From assembly GCA_005406025.1 (NCBI GenBank), contig BGZK01001263.1:1-64000 (forward strand): a stretch of 64,000 nt of DNA, given 5' to 3'. A model generated the notes under the pieces. It had not been told where the DNA came from. It saw only the letters and a program-made list of their open reading frames with translations, and made no database searches. Each line of letters starts with the position of its first letter. Position 1 is the first letter of the stretch. The stretch is from Eumeta japonica (Eukaryota > Arthropoda > Insecta > Lepidoptera > Psychidae). Shown piece after piece: positions 57,267 through 64,000 of the stretch. The position numbers and the translations under genes were made by a program.

Positions 57267-59749
57267 AGAATCAATACAGTGGTTATACGATCCTTTTGTA
57301 GTACGTGTGGAGTGTTTTCGAAAATAAGTTATAGGAGCAGTGATATCAAAGTGATACCAATTCTGATGTTTGGCCACCAGGAATGAATGAAAGTAGAATG
57401 ACAGAACAAATATATGGAGTGTAAATATGCATAATGAATGATCAACAAGGACCACCCTAGAAAATCTTATGGATACCAAATTGGGGACATAATAAAAATG
57501 GCCAAATATTAAGCACCCGGAACCCACGACCTTGAATGAAATGATTGTTGGATGTCATCGAGGCGAAAGAGATATGCAAAGATTGTACCATTTCGAAAAC
57601 TGTATTCTCGTCTACGTTTCTGGGAAATAGACTTGAATTAATAATATCTAGACATGGCATTTCTAACATAAAGTACTTACTACAAAATCTGGTGCTCGTT
57701 TAGTGCCAAAAACTATAACTGAGCGCTCTCACTAGCGCTTTCGATAGTCGAAAAATAGTAAGATAGATAAGTTTTAATTAAGCTAGAAGTTTACTACCAC
57801 GAACACCGTGATGGGCTCAATTTAACACAAAGTTTAAGCACTAATAATTTAGCGCCCTGTTTAGTTTTGTCGATGACATATGAGATTGTTGCTACTGCTA
57901 CTAACTGCACCGCTACCACAGGAAGTTGTGGAGTGGAAAATGCTCATCTCTTAAATGGCAGGGCTTAGAGACAGGGGTTTCTATATTTTAACGATTCTTC
58001 TTATTTGGCGATTCCTGCGTGTCAGACATTTTCTTGATGTCCGTTTTTCGTTTAAATTTAGTTGGTATGTATTAAAGAAAAATGAAATTCGTGCAATATT
58101 TTTTCGTGAGGTGCGTGAAAAATTCACTCAAAGTTACAAATTATTAAAATATTTTATCACTTAATATTTTCCAAGGTCGAATTACTGTTCACCAAATATC
58201 CAAACGGTATTTAGTAACGACTAAACAATTGTAAACGTAAACTCACTGCTATTTAAAAACTGCTTATTGTTCAAATTCCTGCTGACAAAAATTAAAATTT
58301 TCTTAAAATATGAAATATTTGTTTTTTTGAAAGTTGTTTTCAGTCAGATTATCGAAAATAGAAATTTCATGAGATGTTGATGTTTTAAGACTCTAGGAAT
58401 CTTTTTGGACCGTGTTCAGAATTATATCATTATATAATGTGTGTGGGTAAATTTTGAATATCTTTGGAACGAATCAACCTATTGGTATCTAGATGCGTGG
58501 TAGCGTGTCAAACCAAGTTCAAGCTAACAGAACTGGCGAGCAGCACCGTGTGGTTTACATTATATGTGTGTGTATATTATAACATTCACAAGTTCTAAAA
58601 CTGTAAGTTCTTATTTTATTCTTCCAAAAATATGGCTTGCCGGTAGAAACTAGCCATCGAACATAGGACTCTTCCATGACTGTTTTAGTAAGTACTTATT
58701 ATTAATTCGTATAAGAAAACTTGCCAAGTCAGATCTTAGGCTTCAATATATTATCCTAAGTTATAAGAAGAAATTATATTTTGATTTTTTTATAAAATAT
58801 TTTTTGTTATTATAAATAAGTTTCAAGATTGACTGTTGAACTTGGCACTCATTAAGACCTTTTTTCTTTTGTCATTGATGTCAACAACCAAGGCATATAT
58901 TGAACTTCGCTCTCATATCACATTTTGTTTTTGATGGGTATAGTTTACGGCAGTCGAAAAGACTTTACCGAAGTTATAGTTTCTAAAAATTTGACAATCA
59001 ATCAAACCAATCGATTACACATATTTTGCAAAATCAAAAAAATGAGCCTTTTTTTTTTAATAAATTGTAAGCCATCGGGCCCAGCGATCCCAAAATGTAA
59101 TCAATTCTATTCCTAATAAGACTACATTGAATTTTGCAAAAAATGAACGAAATCTGTTTACTTTCTAGACGGATATCGTGAATGAACATTTTGTTTAAAT
59201 AAATGTAAGTTTCCTAAAGATTCGATTTTTAGAATTTAATTTGCTCTCAAAAATTAGCCTTAAGTCTTATACCTCTCGTTGAAATCAATGAAATGGAACA
59301 AAAGATAGCATTGTAAAATGTTTGAAAAACAAAAATAAACAATCCTTACATTTTGAGTCCGATTTATTTTTGAGACTCTAATTCCTCTTTATGCACAAAA
59401 AACTGCACCGAATGCCACAAGCTGCAATGAAATCGGTAGCTTCCTTCAAAAGATATTTTGGACAAAATATTTGAAACATTATAATTTTTATAGCTCTTAT
59501 AATTGGGAAAGGGAACACTGATAATTTTGAGCTCGAAAATATCAGCAATGTTTTCGGGCTTTCCGAGCTTTTCGAAATTTTGTATCTGTCCTGCGAGGTC
59601 AACCATTGATCAGATCAGATCAGATATGCCTGTCTCGACCATCTGTACATACACGACTATTAAATCCAAAACTTTAAAGCAATATTTAAGTAAGGACAGG
59701 GTCAGGACATCCGATCCCGATCGTATATTAGGTTTGATTCACGGATCGA
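57267..59749. other. No recognised gene
   Basis: Minus frames at 57669-57457 and plus frames at 57955-58164 and 58925-59116 match nothing I know. 59605-59624 has a short GATCA repeat. The rest is AT-rich. Confidence 0.5.
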
Positions 59750-59830
59750 ACCGACGCTGGCGGCGCGGGGGAGCGGGGGCGGTGCAGGGGGCGGGACCGG
59801 CGGGATATATTGCCACTTGGGAAAAATGAA
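59750..59830. other. GC-rich spot
   Basis: GGCGGCGCGGGGGAGCGGGG is followed by GGTGCAGGGGGCGGG; the G runs (4-6 long, closely spaced) could form a G-quadruplex on the plus strand. No gene is recognised around it. Confidence 0.4.
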
Positions 59831-59989
59831 ACCGGAGTCCAATTCTGGATGTGACACAGAAGTCGCAGTTTAGTTTTACGGCCGCGTGTTCGGAAATTAT
59901 TATGAGTCATCTGTCTCTTTCGACTTATTAGTAAAATTATTTGAGAACTCTACCGAGTTTTTAGTACAGAACACTTCATAGGAGTACGA

Positions 59990-60225
59990 TCATAAAGTTA
60001 CAATGGGCAAGCCATACCGCTCGTAGAAGCGACAACCCCTGGGGAAGAAAATTTCTCACAACCACGATCTGGGCGTAGCGTGAGACGGTCCTCCACTGGT
60101 TGGACTGGCAGCCTGGTAAAGATCACACGACTGATAGTTACAGGTCACCCAGGATCGTAGATAATGGAAATCTAGGGGGGAAGGCTTAGGTCGAACAGTC
60201 GACATCCAACGACTGACACGAGCGG
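59990..60225 (+). mobile_element. RTE-type non-LTR retrotransposon, 3' end fragment
   Basis: In shifting frames the plus strand reads RSGRSVRRSSTGWTGSLVKI at about 60070-60128, then GGKA-x-VEQST-like sequence at 60177-60210. This follows the C-terminal tail of lepidopteran RTE proteins, remembered as LGRRSVGRPPxRWTDDLVKxAGS ... WRSLGEAYVQQWT. The nucleotide match (CTGGTAAAGATC; GGGGGGAAGGCTTAGGTCGA to GGGGGAGGCCTATGTCCAGC in relatives) is also visible. Only the 3' end is present, consistent with 5' truncation; the usual TGA-rich tail is not preserved. Confidence 0.6.
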
Positions 60226-60859
60226 CTGAAGTATTGAAATAACTATTGTAAATCTACACTACATTAATATACCTCATCGCATAAACATGTATGTGTTGTT
60301 ATGTTTATATTATCGGACTGTAGATGCGTAACCTTTCATTTTTATCTTATTTCTGATTAAGAGAACTTTAAGTCACTTCACCCTGGTCTAGTGTCACCCT
60401 GGTCTATTAGATACTTTTAGTACATAAACTTTTCTTACACTGAATTCTATGGCTTTCTGATAAAGTTAAAGCGTAAAACAGGAAAAAGATCTTTGTAGCA
60501 TAGTTTTCAAATCAGCTCGTCGGGTTTATTCAAAAAACGAAGTAAATGGTAGGATGCAGCGCTACCTGGCACTAAAATACAATACGCGAGAACTATTTGA
60601 TATGAAACCAGGTCAGTTTTCGTACCCTTCCGCACATTAAAGCTAAGCTATCCCATGTTAGGCCACGCCTTGAAGTCGTTTATAATTTTTTTTCCATATA
60701 AGTAGTGAGAAATTCGGCCAATGGTCAAATCAAAAGTGAGACATTTACAAAATTTCTCGGCCGCATCGATTATATAGTAAAGCGATTGTCCGAATGGAGG
60801 ACGCGAACGGCAGAGGCGTAAATAAATTTCCTCGAAGGCTTTTCATAAATAACCGATAA

Positions 60860-60975
60860 TGGCCTTCGCCCCCCGCCCCGCCGTCGTCCCGCCTGCCCAG
60901 CCCTGTGTACGCACTAAAAAGGAGCTGAAGGGCGCCAACACGTGCTCTCGGTCAGTTCTGCGTGAAATACGGCGT
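60860..60975 (+). promoter_or_regulatory. Promoter-like GC island with E-box and initiator
   Basis: CACGTG (60939-60944) lies in CACGTGCTCTCGG, directly followed by TCAGTTC, which matches the arthropod initiator TCAGTY. GGCGCC precedes it. A sequence of the same order (AGCTCCAGGGCG, GGCGCC, CACGTGCTCTCGG) lies at 53036-53072. No downstream coding exon is seen in this window, so the gene it would serve is unknown. Confidence 0.3.
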
Positions 60976-61399
60976 GTTTCGTAACTGCTGTTTTTGTTTC
61001 TCCTTAAATAAAGAATTATTTTTCTTATATAATAACTGCAATAAGAAAACGAGACATATATTTAAGACCTGTAACAAAATTTTAAAAATTGACTAGTTGT
61101 ATGTTGACTTGTCTGTCTGTCTGCTTTGGCTGTTGGGCACAACAAAGAAACCTTAATCTAGATACAGCATTTTCAATTTGATTTGATGAATTTTGCGATT
61201 ATGAATATTTTTGACGCTATTGGTGTATTTATAAATAGAAACAGTAACATAGATTTAAAACGGATGCAATAAAATAATGATGAATAAGTTATCACCAAAT
61301 AGCTCTTTAAGTTTCTTAAAATTAATCGTGAAAGTACACAAAAAAATTGCTGTATGATTAAACGATCTAATTTTCGGAAAAACCTTATAAAAAACATTT

Positions 61400-61680
61400 T
61401 TGAGGGACAAACGAACATGTGAGCCACCAGAGTTTAGGTGATCACCGCCGCCCATGGACACACACACACATCTTAAAAAGAGATACCAGTGCACCTTGGC
61501 CTCCCGGTCGGTCGGTAGGAATATGATATCTAATGGAAAGGGAAATGGGCTGGTGGAAGGCGAATGTAAAGGAGGAAGCAGTAAGATGATGAGAGATGAG
61601 ACGGGGAATGCGAAGGGGAGTGAACCACCGGAACTCTCACCACCTGGAGGATACAAAACAAACTTCACGTCCATATTCAT
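61400..61680 (-). repeat. Lepidopteran interspersed repeat, copy 3
   Basis: GAGCCACCAGAGTTTAGGTG, ATCACCGCCGCCCATGG, a (CA)n at 61459-61470, AGATACCAGTGCACCTTGGC and a G/A-rich stretch follow in order. It is the same family as 7625-7735, in the opposite orientation, with the spacing of the ancestral repeat better kept. Overlapping frames (61454-61714 plus, 61680-61255 minus) are artefacts of the repeat. Confidence 0.75.
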
Positions 61681-62846
61681 GAAAATCTATGGAATGAAAA
61701 GATTAAGACTATAAACTTTGAAGGCAAGGGGCAATAATAATTTTTATGAAGACTCGATAAAAAATAAAATGTGCTCTTATACCAGAGTGGGCTTCGAGCA
61801 CTGGTTTGGACGCCGCGTAATAAGGAAGTTTTCATGAAAACACCAAATACAAAGTGTGAAATCATAAATAATAACCTCGATCTTCTGTTCGTAAAATTAA
61901 AGAAGACTTTTATTTAAGCATAAAACCCTTCCACAATCTTTTGACTTCATATGGCATGGCTTGGAGCATAAACGCCCTACGCTTAAACGCTATTCTAATG
62001 CAAATCGGGGTTCAATGGATTTAAAGATTTAACCATCTAAAGTAATGAACCATTGTTTCAAGTTTAACATCAAATTTTACTAACTAACAACTAACTACAA
62101 ATTATCCTTTCCAAGATAAAATTACACAAGAAATATATTAAGCTTCAACGCATAAAATACCTTTAATATAATAAAAGCAATGATTAAGTTTGCAAAGTCC
62201 AGTTTCATTAGCAAAAACTACAAAATTGTATTGACATAATACACAAGAAAAATGTTTTCCGTCTATTTATACAACCCAATTTAAAAAAAGCATATTTTTC
62301 AACTTAACATACGAAGTCACAGTCTGACAGTTATAATAACCACACAAATTTTATTCAGGTTTTACGTAAAATGCTCCATTCGCTCAGGAAATATAAACAA
62401 AAACTGTGAAAAACGACTTCGACACCTCCTTCTGAAAAAGCACCCTATTCCTCATACAGATACGATAGCTTTTCTGAAAAGACACCGGCACCTCCAAGAT
62501 TTTAGGTGTTTTAAAGTAGCGGCGTTACATGTCAGAATCAATTTCGGAGCCCATTTCTCAATAACTCTGCCGGCGGAGAGAGAGTGAGCATGCGCGCCCC
62601 AGAAGCTTTTAAACTCTGACAGCGCTAGCGACCTCTTCGCGCCATATTACAATGTTTTTAATTTTCACTCTGGTAACGGTTTTTTCCTATCGAAAAGTTC
62701 TAAGAAGCTTTCGCTTTATGAGGAAGCGGGCTTTGTTCATTCGCAATTGGATTCGTAGTTTACATTTGTTACCGGGCAACGAAACAGCTTTTCAAAGTTT
62801 ATTGTATCGCACAAAGCTATGTGATAATAAGTCAATTTTTAAATAA
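61681..62846. other. No recognised gene
   Basis: AT-rich, with a GC-richer patch at 62560-62640 (GCCGGCGGAGAGAGAGTGAG; GCATGCGCGCCCC). A 64-codon plus frame (62652-62846) starts MFLIFTLVTVFSYRKVLRSF, signal-anchor-like, but no family is recognised. Confidence 0.45.
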
Positions 62847-63058
62847 GTTGTTGCCCTCTGTCTCTAAGCTAATTTTCTTGGGATTATTACCAGCCGCCTG
62901 TAAATCAATTTTCTTAGAGCGACAACCACTATCTGTAAGTTTATTTTCCTGCCTTGTCTCCCATTGCCTATAAGGCCATTTTCCTTACTTTTCGCCCGAT
63001 GCCTGTAAGTTAATTTTCCTAGCTTATCATCTGCTCTCTATGAATAAATTTTACACCA
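62847..63058 (+). repeat. Degenerate tandem array, about 35-38-bp unit
   Basis: Six units repeat the core CTGTAAGTTAATTTTCCT with drift: TCTCTAAGCTAATTTTCTTG, CTGTAAATCAATTTTCTTAG, CTGTAAGTTTATTTTCCTG, CTATAAGGCCATTTTCCTTA, CTGTAAGTTAATTTTCCTAG, CTATGAATAAATTTTACACC. The variable parts between cores are (C/T)-rich (TTGCCCTCTG, CCAGCCGC, ACCACTAT, CCCATTGC, CCCGATGC, TCTGCTCT). Confidence 0.8.
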
Positions 63059-64000
63059 TTATGTCACCCGCATCATCATGAGAATAAAGCTAATGAGCAA
63101 CTCCCAGGAGTATTACTCCTATAGTCGGGGTCATTTCAAACGATAATGTTATTTCATATAATGAAACACTTACATGAGAATAATATATTTCATGATCTCA
63201 AATCGCGCATGTAATATGTGGTATATGGGAAAGTATTAATTATGAACTTGAACAAAGCTACCCGGTACTAGGATCGAAATTTACCACACGATTTTATGTA
63301 TGAACGTAAACCAATCACACCACCTGTAGAAAGGTGAATTTTGAAAAGTGACCTTATTAATGTATTGTGGATACACACAACATGCAAACATGTTATATGT
63401 ATTCACAATCTTTGGTGATCTTTGACGATCTATTTTTTAGTGAATCTTGAACTATCTCTGCTAATGAGCATTACTGTTATAATATACATAGTTCAGTCAT
63501 ACACGTACTATCTTTACGATTATTAATTATTTTTAGACGCACGTTATGAATACTTTTCATTGACTTACAGAACCAACATCAATAAATAGTTTTTAAAAAC
63601 TTGCATTTGCACAATCTTAAATCTATTCGATATGTCTAATGCAATGATTAATGTGGTATAATCGATGTATCCAATAATTAAAATTTGTTCAAGTTCTTGA
63701 TTTGATTGCACTTTTAATATCATAATAATTTCTATACTCGCAAACTAATGAGTCAATCCTGGGACCCCCCCTCATTGTTGATGGTTCTGTCTGTAATATT
63801 AATTATCGAATTTTCAAATAATGCAACCAGTACATTTTTATAGGAAAAACTACAAAAAAATTAAAAAAAAAACTATTTAAAACCAAGAATCTGAACCGTT
63901 CTGAAATTATAATTTTGTTGCTTTAGAGAAAAATAATGAAAATTGATTGTAGAATATCACGAAATTCGATTCACCATAACTTGTAACACCATGAAGTTAG
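63059..64000. other. No recognised gene; one hairpin
   Basis: AT-rich to the window end, except the hairpin at 63364-63409 and a C run at 63763-63770. 63870-64000 shows no recognised coding sequence. Confidence 0.5.
63364..63409. repeat. 21-bp imperfect hairpin
   Basis: The left arm 63364-63384 (ATTGTGGATACACACAACATG) pairs with 63389-63409 around a CAAA loop; 18 of 21 positions pair and one more would be G-U in RNA. The length and loop are in the range of a small hairpin RNA precursor. Confidence 0.75.

Noticed and set aside
57207..57527. 106-codon minus-strand ORF
   Set aside because: Half of it is the right arm of the foldback element; the rest has no recognisable features.
61255..61714. 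141- and 86-codon frames on opposite strands
   Set aside because: They overlap the interspersed repeat at 61400-61680 and a (CA)n tract.

Overview
The window looks like nuclear DNA from a moth or butterfly. It is AT-rich, and I see no operons, ribosome-binding sites or long intact genes. It carries several interspersed repeats that I recognise from lepidopteran genomes: the repeat with the 'gtgttgcgagtgtccatggg' core, the GACA-type repeat with the 'ggaaccct' tail and 'ttgccgctata' body, and a tRNA-derived SINE with an (ATT)n tail. The Lepidoptera assignment rests on remembered repeat families, not on a host gene. No complete host gene could be identified. Most of the interpretable sequence is a layered set of decayed transposable elements in intergenic or intronic DNA.

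Layout. 1-3377: 3' part of a Helitron with a frameshifted HUH Rep and Pif1-like helicase, plus its 3' hairpin end. 7.2-8.06 kb: a SINE, a lepidopteran repeat and a long palindrome. 10.8-12.04 kb: a complete but dead mariner. 13.4-13.8 kb: a GC-rich possible coding island. 14.36-14.52 kb: a GACA-type repeat. 16.95-17.45 kb: a foldback element with a second copy at 56.96-57.27 kb. 18.4-18.6 kb: an AT-rich minisatellite. 19.9-21.1 kb (minus): three exon-like blocks of a gene or pseudogene resembling the arthropod DUF4806-associated family. 21.2-21.85 kb: an inverted-repeat element and a cluster of TGACGTCA-like dyads. 21.85-23.4 kb: a piggyBac relic on the minus strand. 26-27.46 kb: a GC-rich block with a degenerate tandem duplication. 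29.9-34.1 kb: a BEL/Pao integrase relic split by a 3,145-bp hAT element with a perfect 8-bp target-site duplication. 38.5-39.6 kb: a non-LTR reverse transcriptase relic. 48.4-51.0 kb: repeats, a SINE and a possible 5' exon. 60.0-60.2 kb: the 3' end of an RTE-type retrotransposon. 60.9 kb: a promoter-like island. 62.8-63.1 kb: a degenerate tandem array.

How the parts relate. The clearest event order is at 29.9-34.1 kb, where hAT inserted into BEL after the BEL copy had landed. Every transposase or reverse transcriptase here is broken by frameshifts or stops, and several have lost catalytic residues (mariner third Asp to Asn, BEL second Asp, RT second Asp, piggyBac Asp to Glu). I found no gene cluster that would make a new biological system. 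The items most worth following are the DUF4806-like spliced locus, the two-copy foldback family, the GC-rich tandem block, the small opposite-strand ORF inside hAT, and the several hairpins that no recognised element explains.
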